Origin: Erysipelotrichaceae bacterium OPF54
GTDB taxonomy: Bacteria; Bacillota_I; Bacilli_A; Erysipelotrichales; Erysipelotrichaceae
Assembly (NCBI GenBank): GCA_022834735.1
Contig: BQKD01000001.1
Span: 597,659 to 661,658 of the forward strand
DNA length: 64,000 bases
Direction: 5' to 3'
Shown: positions 17,154 through 25,817 of the stretch, piece after piece
Layout: every line of letters begins with the position of its first letter
Position numbering within the stretch: the stretch's first letter is position 1
Position numbers and translations under genes: made by a program
Notes under the pieces: model-generated
What the model saw: only the letters and a program-made list of their open reading frames with translations
Told to the model about the DNA's origin: nothing
The model's database searches: none

Positions 17154-18137
17154 TTAATTGTACAGAAGCCGTTGTACGATCTCGCGAGTCTGCGAGGAAT
17201 AGCCAAGAAGGTCGAATGCTTCAGAAGCGGCAAGTCCCTGCCGTTCCATGACACGCCGGGCAGCCTGGCTAGCTGAACGTCCTTGGATTCAATTTCAAGG
17301 TCCTTTTTCTCCAGCTGCCTGTTCCATTCCTTTTCTTTTGCCTGGTATTCTTTTTCTTTGGCCTGATACTCCTTTTCTTTGATCAGGTACTGCTGCTCCC
17401 GCTCCAGATACAGTTTTTCTTTCTTTTCAAAATAATGATCAAGTACACTTGCCATCGTCGTTTCTCCTTTCTTCGGGTTCAATTTGAATTTCTCAAAGTA
17501 TTTCCAGCATCCTTCTCTTAGCGCTTCGTCTTTTGAAAAGGCGGCCAGGGTCATGAGCGTTTCTTCTACGTGTTCGATCTTCCAGCCTGCTGGCGGATCA
17601 TATCGTGTTCTTCCTGCTTTTGAGCTTTTGCGCATCTGGACACAGTAATCGGCAATAAAACGGAAATCGCTGCCGATCGATGCGATCCGCTCCTCGTCCC
17701 ACCACGCAATGTTTTCTAAGTTCATTGTATAATTTGAAACGAACGGTTTCAAGAACGATGGTGAGCGAGAGAACAAAGCGGGATAGAGAAAAAGGCAAAG
17801 AAGGACGGGAAGATTTGATAAGCTGGCTGCGCTGCCAGAAATAAGCGGTATCCGTATAGCCCATCGCCCGTATTGGCATGGTCGGATCGTGAGCGGTCTG
17901 ATTTTCGAAATTGACAATAAAAGAGGGATGACCGTCCGGATCGAGGACCATGGCGCTGGCATCGCGATAAACGGGATTCAAAGAGGAATCGTAATCGAAC
18001 TGGGCCGGGATATCGAGAGGGCAGATCTGATCGGGATGAATGACAGGGCAGTTATCGAAAATGAGAAAATTAATAAGAGAGGCAAATACGTCGGGAAGAC
18101 GAAGAAGTGCCTTTTGAGTAAGATCTTTTTTTGACAT
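17154..18137 (-). pseudogene. Rpn/PD-(D/E)XK-type transposase or recombination-promoting nuclease, frameshifted
   Basis: The gene starts at ATG 18137 (MSKKDLTQKALLRLPDVFAS) behind GAAAGGAA. It carries the Rpn-family nuclease core (DASAMVLDPDGHPSFIVNFE, NQTAHDPTMPIRAMGY). The frame shifts near 17800 into VLLCLFLYP...NLENIAWWDEERIASIG, and the coiled Lys/Glu-rich repeats EKEYQAK follow. It shifts again near 17280, after which the natural tail ARRVMERQGLAASEAFDLLG ends at TAA 17154. Two lesions make it a pseudogene; sequencing error at both is unlikely. Intact homologues are abundant repetitive genes in gut Bacillota. Confidence 0.75.
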
Positions 18138-18316
18138 TAAAATTCCTTTCGTTGGAAGAAAATTAAAAAGGATCGGCCGAAAAACCTTAAAGATGAAATA
18201 TTTCTCTCCCATTACAGCAATCTTTTCGTTTTGCGCAAGAGCGAAATGTAAATGGCCTTGCTTTTATTGTTTTTATTGTTTGTAAGAAGAAATAATAAAA
18301 ATTAATAACAAAATCC

Positions 18317-18344
18317 TTGCAAACAATAAAACGAGAGGTATAAT
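18317..18344 (+). promoter_or_regulatory. Promoter of the glycyl radical enzyme operon
   Basis: TTGCAA, 16-bp spacer, TATAAT. The -10 box covers the upstream in-frame ATG at 18343, which rules that ATG out as the start and supports ATG 18370. Confidence 0.7.
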
Positions 18345-18369
18345 GAAGCTGAAAGAAGAGGAAACACAC

Positions 18370-20712
18370 ATGCTAAAAACTCATCCAATGGATCCGCGGA
18401 TCGCTGTGCTGAAAGACAAGATGCTTTCGGGCGACCGGTACGCCTCGATCGAGCAGGCACGGATCATTACCGATACGTATAAAAAACATGAAGATTTATC
18501 TGTTCCGAAAAAACGGGCCCTTTCCCTGAAAGCGGCTCTTGAACAAATGGAGATCGGTGTCGAACCGGAAGAGCTGATCGTAGGAAACCGTACAAAAGGT
18601 GTCCGTTACGGAGTCGTGTTCCCTGAAGCGGGCTGTTCGTGGATCGACCGCGAATTCGAAACGCTCCCGACAAGACCGCAGGACCGCTTCAAGGTCCGTG
18701 AAGAGGATATCCGGGAATTTCGCGAATCGATCTATCCGTACTGGAAAGGCCGGAGCATGGAGGATGTGATCCGGCAGCGCGACGGCGAGCATATCGACGC
18801 GATCGCCAAGGTCGTAAAGATCAACCAGAAAGATCATGCGCAGGGACATATCTGCCCGGACACGCAGCTCTGGCTCGAGCTCGGACCTGCCGGTCTGAAG
18901 AAAAAAGCGGAAGAGAAGCTTGCACAGTGCGATGATTCTGAACAGAAGGAATTTTACGAATGTGTCATTCTTGTGATGGAAGGCGCGATCCGTTTCATGG
19001 AACGCTATCATGATCTGATCATGAGCATGGATCGGTCCGAAGAACTGAGCGAAGTGGCGCAGATCTGCAGGAATCTCTCGCAGCGCGGTGCGCAGACGTT
19101 CCATGAAGCGCTGCAGTCGGTGTGGTTCCTGTTCACGATCCTGCACATGGAATCGAACGCTTCCTCGTTCTCTCCCGGACGCATGGATCAGTATTTGTAT
19201 CCGTATTACGAAAAGGATATTCGTGAAAGAAAGCTGACAGAAGAACAGGCGCTTCTGCTGATCGAATGTCTGTGGCTCAAGTTCAATCAGATCGTGTATC
19301 TGCGCAATCAGAATTCGGCCAAGTACTTTGCCGGCTTCCCGATCGGGTTCAATATTGCCATTGGCGGCGTGGATGAAGACGGAAACGACACATACAATGA
19401 CTTGTCCTTCCTGTTCCTGCAGGCCCAGTATGATCTTGGCCTGCCGCAGCCGAATTTAAGCGTGCGCCTGAATAAAAACTCGTCTTCCGAACTGATGCAG
19501 GCGGCCATACAGGTCGTTGCGAAAGGTTCGGGAATGCCGCAGTTCTTCAACGATGAAGCGATCGTCCGCACGATGCACGACGATCTGAACATTTCCATGA
19601 AGGATGCGAGAAACTACGCGATCGTCGGCTGTGTCGAGCTGACGACCCACGGAAACAATCTGGGATGGTCGGATGCGGCCATGTTCAATCTCAACAAGGC
19701 GCTCGAGCTGACCCTCAACCATGGCATATGCCTGCTGACGGGCAAAAAGATCGGTCTGGATCTTGGCGGTCTGGATACATACAAAAGCTATGAGGAGCTG
19801 GAAAACGCGTTTGGACAGCAGGTCGACTACTTTATTGATGAAATGATCAAAGCGGAAAATGTCGTGGAAAAAGCGCACCAGGACTGCCTTCCGACCGCCT
19901 TCCTTTCGAGCGTCATCGATGACTGTATCGAAGCAGGAAAAGATGTGACCAAAGGCGGGGCGAAATACAATTTATCGGGCGTGCAGATGATCCAGGTGGC
20001 CAATCTGGCCGATTCGCTTGCGGCCATGAAGAAGCTCGTATACGACGAACACAAGATCGAAGGGACCGAGCTTCTCGAAGCGCTCCGTCATAATTTCGAA
20101 GGATATGAGCTCATTCAGACCATGCTTCTGAACAAGGCCGAGAAATATGGTAATGATGTAGACTGGGTGGACGAGCTTGGTTCGAAATGGGCGGATTATT
20201 TCCGCAATAAGATGAAACAGTACACGAACTATCGCGGCGGACCGTACCATACGGGAATGTATACCGTATCGGCCCATGTGCCGATGGGCGAAAATGTCGG
20301 AGCGACGCCGGACGGGCGCAAGGCACTCGAGCCGCTGGCCGATGGCGGCCTGTCTGCTGTATACGGACGCGACCTGGCCGGACCGACAGCGGTCCTCAAA
20401 TCGGTGTCGAAAATTTCTGATTCATGCACGACAAACGGCGGTCTGCTCAATATGAAGTTCCTGCCCGAATTTTTCAAGACCGAAACGGGCATGAAAAAGT
20501 TCGAGAACTTCCTTCGCGCGTTCGTGGATCTCGAGATCCCGCACATCCAGTTCAACGTGGTCAACAAGGAGGATCTGCTTGATGCCAAGATCCATCCGGA
20601 ACGCCATCGTTCGCTGACGATCCGGGTGGCCGGGTACACCGCTTACTTTGTCGAGCTGGCCGGAAAGCTGCAGGACGAGATCATTGAAAGAACTTCGTAT
20701 GCCGACATCTAA
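18370..20712 (+). CDS. Glycyl radical enzyme (PflD/YbiW-like), likely sugar-phosphate ring-opening lyase
   Basis: A 780-residue glycyl radical enzyme. The thiyl Cys is C421 in VGCVELTTHGNN, with E423 as general base as in the dehydratase/eliminase branch and unlike the Cys-Cys pair of pyruvate formate-lyase. The radical Gly is G755 in IRVAGYTAYF. It is co-transcribed with its activase and with a fructose-6-phosphate-aldolase-like protein. E. coli PflD/YbiW-type enzymes with FSA partners have been reported to open anhydrohexitol-6-phosphates to 1-deoxyfructose-6-phosphate, which FSA cleaves. By context that is the best guess; other GRE dehydratase reactions are possible. ATG 18370 is used because an earlier ATG lies in the -10 box. 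Confidence 0.85.
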   Translation: MLKTHPMDPRIAVLKDKMLSGDRYASIEQARIITDTYKKHEDLSVPKKRALSLKAALEQMEIGVEPEELIVGNRTKGVRYGVVFPEAGCSWIDREFETLPTRPQDRFKVREEDIREFRESIYPYWKGRSMEDVIRQRDGEHIDAIAKVVKINQKDHAQGHICPDTQLWLELGPAGLKKKAEEKLAQCDDSEQKEFYECVILVMEGAIRFMERYHDLIMSMDRSEELSEVAQICRNLSQRGAQTFHEALQSVWFLFTILHMESNASSFSPGRMDQYLYPYYEKDIRERKLTEEQALLLIECLWLKFNQIVYLRNQNSAKYFAGFPIGFNIAIGGVDEDGNDTYNDLSFLFLQAQYDLGLPQPNLSVRLNKNSSSELMQAAIQVVAKGSGMPQFFNDEAIVRTMHDDLNISMKDARNYAIVGCVELTTHGNNLGWSDAAMFNLNKALELTLNHGICLLTGKKIGLDLGGLDTYKSYEELENAFGQQVDYFIDEMIKAENVVEKAHQDCLPTAFLSSVIDDCIEAGKDVTKGGAKYNLSGVQMIQVANLADSLAAMKKLVYDEHKIEGTELLEALRHNFEGYELIQTMLLNKAEKYGNDVDWVDELGSKWADYFRNKMKQYTNYRGGPYHTGMYTVSAHVPMGENVGATPDGRKALEPLADGGLSAVYGRDLAGPTAVLKSVSKISDSCTTNGGLLNMKFLPEFFKTETGMKKFENFLRAFVDLEIPHIQFNVVNKEDLLDAKIHPERHRSLTIRVAGYTAYFVELAGKLQDEIIERTSYADI

Positions 20713-21598
20713 AGGACTTGTATTCGATATCAAACGGTTTGCGGTCCATGACGGCGACGGACTGAGGACGACCGTGTTTTTGAAAGGGTGTCCGCTTCGC
20801 TGCCAGTGGTGCCAGAATCCGGAAGGCCTTCGTGTCAATACGATGCCGGTCTGGTTCGATTCCAAATGTATTCATTGCGCGTCCTGCGCGCAGTGCAGCC
20901 ATATTGATTTTAAAGAAGGAAGGCCGCACTTTATGTCAGACGAGGTCGACGAGGCGGTGGATGCGTGTCCTGCGGGCGCGATCCGCTACGATTCGCGCTG
21001 GTATGATGTGCCTGCACTGATGAAGGAGATCAGAAAGGATGAAGTCTTTTTCCGTCATGACGGGGGCGTGACCTTCTCGGGCGGCGAGCCGTTCCTGCAG
21101 TACGGCTTCCTGCTCGAAATGCTCAAGGAATGCAAGAAGGCCGGTCTTCATACGGCGATCGAGTCGAGCTTTTATACAAGCCTTGACAATGTGAAAGCGG
21201 TGCTTCCTTATCTGGATCGTATTTACTGCGATCTGAAAGTGTTCGACGATACGAAGCATCAGGAATTCACGTCCGTGAGCAATGAGCGGATCAAGGAAAA
21301 TCTTGCCTTCCTGCTTTCGGGCGAACACGCGTCGAAGGTGATCGTGCGTACGCCGCTCATTCCTGACAGGACAGCGACGATCGATAACGTGAAGGCGATT
21401 GCCGGATATATCAGCACATTGTTTCCGGATGTGCGCTACGAGCTGCTCAACTACAATCCGCTTGCGTCGAGCAAGTACGAACTGTATGATGATCTTGAAT
21501 ACAGGATCGGCAACGTGAAGCAGTTCACCAAAGAGGAAATGGAACAATTCCGCGCCGCTGCAAAACAAGCGGGCGTAAAACATATCGTAATGGAATAG
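20699..21598 (+). CDS. Glycyl radical enzyme activase (radical SAM)
   Basis: A 299-residue radical SAM enzyme that installs the glycyl radical. The start is MPTSKGLVFDIKRFAVHDGD, then LRTTVFLKGCPLRCQWCQNP (Cx3Cx2C). An inserted ferredoxin-like domain follows with CIHCASCAQC and DACPAGAI, as in activases of dehydratase-type GREs. TFSGGEPFLQ and the later SAM-binding motifs are intact. ATG 20699 overlaps the GRE stop by 14 bases, so the two are coupled. Confidence 0.9.
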   Translation: MPTSKGLVFDIKRFAVHDGDGLRTTVFLKGCPLRCQWCQNPEGLRVNTMPVWFDSKCIHCASCAQCSHIDFKEGRPHFMSDEVDEAVDACPAGAIRYDSRWYDVPALMKEIRKDEVFFRHDGGVTFSGGEPFLQYGFLLEMLKECKKAGLHTAIESSFYTSLDNVKAVLPYLDRIYCDLKVFDDTKHQEFTSVSNERIKENLAFLLSGEHASKVIVRTPLIPDRTATIDNVKAIAGYISTLFPDVRYELLNYNPLASSKYELYDDLEYRIGNVKQFTKEEMEQFRAAAKQAGVKHIVME

Positions 21599-21610
21599 GA
21601 GGAACACAAA

Positions 21611-22291
21611 ATGGAATTCATTATTGATACGGTTGATTTAAATGAGATCAAAGATGCCGTCGAGCATATGCCGATTGTCGGAGTAACGAGCAATCCGAGC
21701 ATCGTAAAGAAGACGAGCCCGAAAAATTTCTTTGATCATATGCGTGCGATCCGCGAGATCATTGGCAAGGAGCGTTCGCTGCATATCCAGGTCATTTCGA
21801 AAACGGCCGATGAAATGGTCAAGGAAGCGCATCGCATTCATGAGGAAATCGATGATGAAGTGTTTATCAAAGTTCCTGTTTCCTACGAGGGCCTGAAGGC
21901 AATCAAAATGCTGAAGGCAGAAGGGTATCCGGTCACGGCAACGGCGGTATATGACGAAATGCAGGCGCTCATGGCACTGGCTGCCGGAGCCGACTACATT
22001 GCCCCTTATGTGAACCGGATCGGGAATCTTGGAAATGATCCGTATGAGCTGATTGCCAATGTGAGCGACCGGATCGATCATGACGGCTATGACTGCAAGA
22101 TCGTGGCGGCAAGTTTCAAGGGCGTGCGCCAGATCCGGGAAGCGCTCGATTCCGGCGCGCAGGCGATCACAGCACCGGTCGAGATCTTGAAGCAGGTGTT
22201 CAAAAACCCGAGCATCGATAAGGCGGTCGATGACTTTAATGCCGACTGGTATTCCATGTACGGCGAGGGCGTAGGCATCTGCGACCTTTAA
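21611..22291 (+). CDS. fsa: Fructose-6-phosphate aldolase / transaldolase-like protein
   Basis: A 226-residue protein of the small transaldolase (FSA/TalC/MipB) family, a class I aldolase forming a Schiff base. Motifs are MEFIIDTVDLNEIKDAVEHM, GVTSNPSIVKK, FIKVPVSYEGLKAIKML, the TATAVYDEMQALMA strand and NRIGNLGNDP. The Schiff-base Lys is in FIKVP. GGAGGAACACAA precedes ATG 21611. Being third in the operon with the glycyl radical enzyme, it probably cleaves the keto-sugar phosphate that enzyme makes into glyceraldehyde-3-phosphate and hydroxyacetone or dihydroxyacetone (inference). Confidence 0.9.
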   Translation: MEFIIDTVDLNEIKDAVEHMPIVGVTSNPSIVKKTSPKNFFDHMRAIREIIGKERSLHIQVISKTADEMVKEAHRIHEEIDDEVFIKVPVSYEGLKAIKMLKAEGYPVTATAVYDEMQALMALAAGADYIAPYVNRIGNLGNDPYELIANVSDRIDHDGYDCKIVAASFKGVRQIREALDSGAQAITAPVEILKQVFKNPSIDKAVDDFNADWYSMYGEGVGICDL

Positions 22292-22318
22292 GCATTTATT
22301 TTGATCATTTTAAACGAT

Positions 22319-22343
22319 GCACCTGGTATTCCGGGTGCTTTTT
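22319..22343 (+). terminator. Terminator of the GRE operon
   Basis: GCACCTGG-TATT-CCGGGTGC with one G.T pair, followed by five T residues. Confidence 0.85.
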
Positions 22344-22368
22344 AGGTAAATAGGAAAAAGGTGCAAGT

Positions 22369-22736
22369 ATGTTAAAAAGAAAAATGTACAGTGTTTTGAA
22401 AAAATGGAAAAAAGATGCTTCGAAAAACGCGCTTTGTCTGATCGGAGCCCGACAAGTAGGGAAGACTACGATTGTGCGGGAGTTTGCGAAACATGAGTAT
22501 CATCAATTAGTCGAACTCAATTTTCTGGCGGATCCAGACGCAAAAAAAATCTTTGATGGATCGTTGCGGCTGATGAGATTTTGTTTAAGCTTTCTGCTTT
22601 TGTGAAGAAGCAACTTAAACCAAACGAAACATTGATCCTGTTTGATGAAATTCAGGAATGCCCGAACGCGCGCACAGCAATAAAGTTTTTTGTAGAGGAC
22701 GGGCATTATGATTATATTGAAGAATTTCTGAGCCGC
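22369..22736 (+). pseudogene. AAA/DUF4143-type ATPase, 5' fragment, frameshifted and IS-truncated
   Basis: The start MLKRKMYSVLKKWKKDASKN leads to a P-loop (CLIGARQVGKTTIVREFAKH) typical of the ATPase/DUF4143 family. The frame breaks near 22560; in another frame it continues with LFKLSAFVKKQLKP and the Walker B-like LILFDEIQECPNARTAIKFF. Shortly after YDYIEEFL the IS605-type element begins. A further piece of the gene lies on the other side of the element (24597-24728). The gene is clearly dead. Confidence 0.8.
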
Positions 22737-22793
22737 ACTCTCCATCTATAGTTCGATAGAACTTAGGTGGAGTAAGGCGACTCATCTGGGTTA

Positions 22794-22995
22794 TTATTTA
22801 CCCTGGTTCTCGATGTAATGTTTTACGACGCTTTCAGTTACTTCTGAAACGGTTCCTATAAAATAGCTCCGGCTCCAGAATTACGGCTTCTAAACCGTCT
22901 TGAAAATTATTGATCAGCTTCGAAAGCTCTGTCTGCGGATTCTCCCGAAAAGGATATGGACATGATCCTTGACGAGCTTTTCATTCTTAAATACC
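22794..22995 (-). pseudogene. IS200-type tnpA remnant
   Basis: On the minus strand one frame gives FWSRSYFIGTVSEVTESVVK then HYIENQGK and a stop, the standard TnpA C-terminus. The upstream frame gives LVKDHVHILF, which holds the HUH histidines. Stop codons and shifts separate these pieces and the N-terminus is missing, so the transposase is not functional and the element could move only with TnpA supplied in trans. Confidence 0.8.
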
Positions 22996-23059
22996 GGGTA
23001 ACTGTATTTTTAGATAAAAATAAAATGATAACTCAGAACGTCTATGATAAAATAAAACC

Positions 23060-24400
23060 ATGAAAAAGTATACTAGCACAGCTTCCTGCAGGGTCCGGCT
23101 TTCTAATGAATGGACGCAGGCGGTTCAGGACACCATCCAATACTATCAGCATGCCGTTTCCTGGCTGATTCCTGTCGCGCAGGCGGAGTATGGTTCTTTT
23201 TCCATGCTCGGAGCGAACGCGAAGATGACGCATATGGAAAAGCTGGTACACTCCACTTCGAAACGAAAAGCGAAATACAAAGGTTTCGACAAAAAGTTCT
23301 ACAAGATGCCGTCTTATCTGCGAAGGAGCGCGCTCGTTGCAACAATAGGAATCGTTTCTTCTTTTATGTCAAATCTTGAGAACTGGAAGAAAAACGGCAT
23401 GAAAGGCAGAAAGCCGAAATTGCGTATCCATCATTCCAAAATGCCTTGCTTTTACAAGGGTAACATGTTCAAAGCCGACGAAGCCGGCAATACCTGCCAA
23501 ATCAAACTTCGCTCGAACGGGGACTGGGCTTTCTTTTCGTTTCGCCTGAAGAAAACGGATATGGAATATATCCGCAGGCATTACGACCTCGAAGACGCTT
23601 CGGCGCCCACTTTGGAACGGGCTGGAAGAGGATATGCGCTCCGGTTTGCTTTCGAGAAAAAGTATGTTCTTGAAGAAGAGGTGCACCGCATCTGTGCTGT
23701 CGATCTTGGCATGAACAGCGATGCGGTCCTGTTGGTCATGGATGCAGAAGGCACTGTCTCTGCCAGGAAGTTCATTTCCTGCGCAGAAGAAAAAGACCGT
23801 CTGCATGCACTGCTGGACCGGATTGGAAAACAGCAGGCTTCAGGAAACAGAAAGAACAAGAAGCTATGGGCTTTTGCTCAGCATATGAACGAAGAAATAT
23901 GCCGGAAGACTGTGATCGAAACCGTACGATTTGCCAGAGAACATGGATGCGGATGCATCGTGATGGAGCATCTGGACTTTTCGAAAAAGAGGAAAGGAAG
24001 CCGGAAGCAGAAGTTCCATCACTGGAGACACCGGTTCATCGTGCAGAAGATGGAATATAAAGCGCATCTGAACAGCATGCGTTTTTCGACCGTCAATGCA
24101 TGGAATACGTCCAGGCTGGCCTTCGACGGGAGCGGAAAAGTCGTGAGAGGAAAAGAGATCCGAAACAAGAAGATACCGAAGGTCTACGGACTGTGCGAAT
24201 TCACAAACGGGAAGATATACAACTGCGACCTGAACGCGTCATACAATATAGGAGCGAGATACTTCATCCGTCAAAAGACAGAGAAGCTTTCGGACTCCGA
24301 AAAAATAACAATTGGGGCAAAAGTTCCCCAGATGAAAACAAGAGCCTCGCAGACATTGGACACCTTGAGACAGCTGAATGCTGTCCTGCAGTACGCATAG
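23060..24400 (+). CDS. tnpB: TnpB (IS605 OrfB), RNA-guided RuvC-type nuclease
   Basis: A 446-residue TnpB with an intact RuvC triad: D215 (CAVDLGMNSDAV), E303 (IVMEHLDFSKK) and D390 (IYNCDLNASYNIGAR). The usual four-Cys zinc ribbon before the last Asp is replaced by NTSRLAFDGSGKVV followed by YGLCEFTNGKIYNC, with only two Cys. I recognise this as a variant seen in some Bacillota TnpB proteins. TnpB cuts target DNA guided by an RNA from the right end of its own element. It starts at ATG 23060 with no strong ribosome binding site. Confidence 0.85.
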   Translation: MKKYTSTASCRVRLSNEWTQAVQDTIQYYQHAVSWLIPVAQAEYGSFSMLGANAKMTHMEKLVHSTSKRKAKYKGFDKKFYKMPSYLRRSALVATIGIVSSFMSNLENWKKNGMKGRKPKLRIHHSKMPCFYKGNMFKADEAGNTCQIKLRSNGDWAFFSFRLKKTDMEYIRRHYDLEDASAPTLERAGRGYALRFAFEKKYVLEEEVHRICAVDLGMNSDAVLLVMDAEGTVSARKFISCAEEKDRLHALLDRIGKQQASGNRKNKKLWAFAQHMNEEICRKTVIETVRFAREHGCGCIVMEHLDFSKKRKGSRKQKFHHWRHRFIVQKMEYKAHLNSMRFSTVNAWNTSRLAFDGSGKVVRGKEIRNKKIPKVYGLCEFTNGKIYNCDLNASYNIGARYFIRQKTEKLSDSEKITIGAKVPQMKTRASQTLDTLRQLNAVLQYA

Positions 24401-24596
24401 GTGTGCAGTGGCGGTTCTGTCTGTCCTGGTTTCGTGCGGGTCCTGAAGACAGCCGTTTTCAGGATGCTGAGCGATTCTGTATGACAGACGGGATAATCTT
24501 CAGTCCCTAAAGGACAAAACGCCTCTATCTATAGAATAGGGGCGCAGAGAAGAAGCACCATCTATAGTTCGTCAGAACTTAGGTGGTGAGGTTCAC
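24401..24596 (+). ncRNA. Candidate omega (reRNA) guide RNA at the tnpB 3' end
   Basis: There is no gene between the tnpB stop and the right end of the element. The segment contains several inverted repeats, including the right-end hairpin (24558-24586) and a CTATCTATAGAATAG dyad. In IS605 elements this region makes the guide RNA, whose guide is the flanking sequence after the right end. Assignment rests on position only. Confidence 0.4.
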
Positions 24597-24728
24597 CTGG
24601 AGGAATTCTTATGGGCAAACGGAATCAGCGAAGAAGTGATCGAGAGGCTCAGGATCAGTTTTACGATCTTGCCCGCTGACTTCTTCAGGATACCGATCGA
24701 GATAAAAAAAGCGACCAGCATAAACTGA
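24597..24728 (+). pseudogene. 3' remnant of the IS-interrupted ATPase gene
   Basis: One open frame reads LEEFLWANGISEEVIERLRI and runs to TGA 24726. The EEFLWANGIS motif is characteristic of the ATPase/DUF4143 family, and the left flank ends in IEEFL, so both flanks come from the same kind of gene. The order suggests deletion as well as insertion. The last part overlaps the end region of the convergent Rrf2 gene. Confidence 0.55.
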
Positions 24729-24742
24729 TCGTTGTCCAGGAA

Positions 24743-25162
24743 TTATGATTGGTCATCGTTTGCGCGGTTGACCATATCCTGCAGAGAAATCGAGCGCAGA
24801 TACTCGCTGGTCACTTCGTTCAGCCCGGCCCAGACCCATCGTGTGGCACATTGTTCCTTATCGCACTGGCCGTTTTCCTGCAGACAGGCTGGCGAAGAAG
24901 ACATCGACTCTTCGGTGAGGCTGAGGATATCCCAGACCGAAATGTCCTGAGGATCTTTGATGAGCTTGTATCCGCCCTGCACGCCGCGGGTGGATGCGAA
25001 GATCTCGAGCGGATTGAGAGCGATCACGATCTGCTCGAGATATTTTTTTGAAATGTCCTGACGTTCTGCGATTTCTTTCAGAGAAGTGTATCCCTGGTCG
25101 CGATGTTCTGCAAGATCGACGAGCATGAGCAGAGCGTATCTGCCTTTTGCAGAAATTTTCAT
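24743..25162 (-). CDS. Rrf2-family transcriptional regulator
   Basis: A 139-residue Rrf2 protein: MKISAKGRYALLMLVDLAEH, winged helix EIAERQDISKKYLEQIV, wing GVQGGYKLIKDPQDIS, and a three-Cys loop (ACLQENGQCDKEQC) in the position that binds an Fe-S cluster in IscR and NsrR. It therefore may sense iron-sulfur status or redox stress; CymR-type members lack cluster binding. The divergent PfpI/GCS/ATP-grasp thiol operon starts 650 bp away, beyond the DUF308 gene. A second Rrf2 gene lies at 40133-40543. Confidence 0.85.
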   Translation of the reverse strand: MKISAKGRYALLMLVDLAEHRDQGYTSLKEIAERQDISKKYLEQIVIALNPLEIFASTRGVQGGYKLIKDPQDISVWDILSLTEESMSSSPACLQENGQCDKEQCATRWVWAGLNEVTSEYLRSISLQDMVNRANDDQS

Positions 25163-25173
25163 TGCACTACCCC

Positions 25174-25707
25174 TTATTTCATATATTTTTTAATTTCGTG
25201 CTCATTAAAAAGCATAATGATTCCTTCTACGATGAGGAATACGCCGACCACCTGCAAAATGAAGGCGAGGGTCTGGATCGGCTGGAGCAGGACCACGATG
25301 CCTGCCACCATCGTGACGACGCTGATGACAAAGGTCCAGAGCCAGTTGTCGAATCCGTGATCTTTCAGGATGAACGAGCGCTGCATCTGCATGATCGAAT
25401 TCACGATCAGGATGACACCTGCCAGCACCGGAATGATGGCAATGAGCGACTGCGGAGAAAAGACCATGAAAAGGCCGGCCAGGGTGCATGGCAGTCCGGT
25501 ATACAGCGGGATGGCCGTGACATTCTGTCTTCTGACAAAGTAAATATAAAGTTCGAGAATTCCGTAAGCGAGCAGGATCACGCCAAGGACCCTTGCTGCC
25601 ATGATCAGGATCCCTTTATTGAAAAAACATAAAATGATCCCGAAAACGATATATATGATGGCAAACAAGCGCTGCTGGGAATTCGTCTGTTTAATAAAAT
25701 TATTCAT
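25174..25707 (-). CDS. DUF308 (HdeD-like) membrane protein
   Basis: A 177-residue protein with six hydrophobic segments in repeated pairs, e.g. GVILLAYGILELYIYF, LAGLFMVFSPQSLIAIIPVL and GIVVLLQPIQTLAFILQVVG. This is the DUF308/HdeD pattern, whose role outside E. coli acid resistance is unknown. It lies 11 bases upstream of the Rrf2 gene on the same strand, so the two probably form an operon. AGGAGG precedes the start. Confidence 0.8.
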   Translation of the reverse strand: MNNFIKQTNSQQRLFAIIYIVFGIILCFFNKGILIMAARVLGVILLAYGILELYIYFVRRQNVTAIPLYTGLPCTLAGLFMVFSPQSLIAIIPVLAGVILIVNSIMQMQRSFILKDHGFDNWLWTFVISVVTMVAGIVVLLQPIQTLAFILQVVGVFLIVEGIIMLFNEHEIKKYMK

Positions 25708-25817
25708 ACATCCTCCTGGAAATTATTATAACGGCCGGATTGAAAAATAACCCATGAAATGCTTTTGCGAAAACGTTTGGGCCGAATTCGGGTATACTAG
25801 TGTTGAGGTGAATGAAA

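Larger units (their letters stand above)
22742..24596 (+). mobile_element. IS200/IS605-family element
   Basis: The element is bounded by two related imperfect hairpins, CCATCTATAGTTC...GAACTTAGGTGG at 22742-22770 and the same motif at 24558-24586. These are the subterminal structures expected of this single-strand-transposed family, which makes no target duplication. It holds a decayed tnpA on the minus strand and an intact tnpB on the plus strand. It interrupts an ATPase gene. The exact ends cannot be fixed without an empty site; 24596 (TTCAC) is the best right-end guess. Confidence 0.75.

Noticed and set aside
24100-24510. 136-codon frame overlapping the end of tnpB
   Set aside because: Out-of-frame shadow of TnpB that extends into the non-coding right end.
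22742-24596. CRISPR-like repeats at the ends of the IS605-type element
   Set aside because: Only two related hairpins about 1.8 kb apart with no spacer array; they are the element's end structures.
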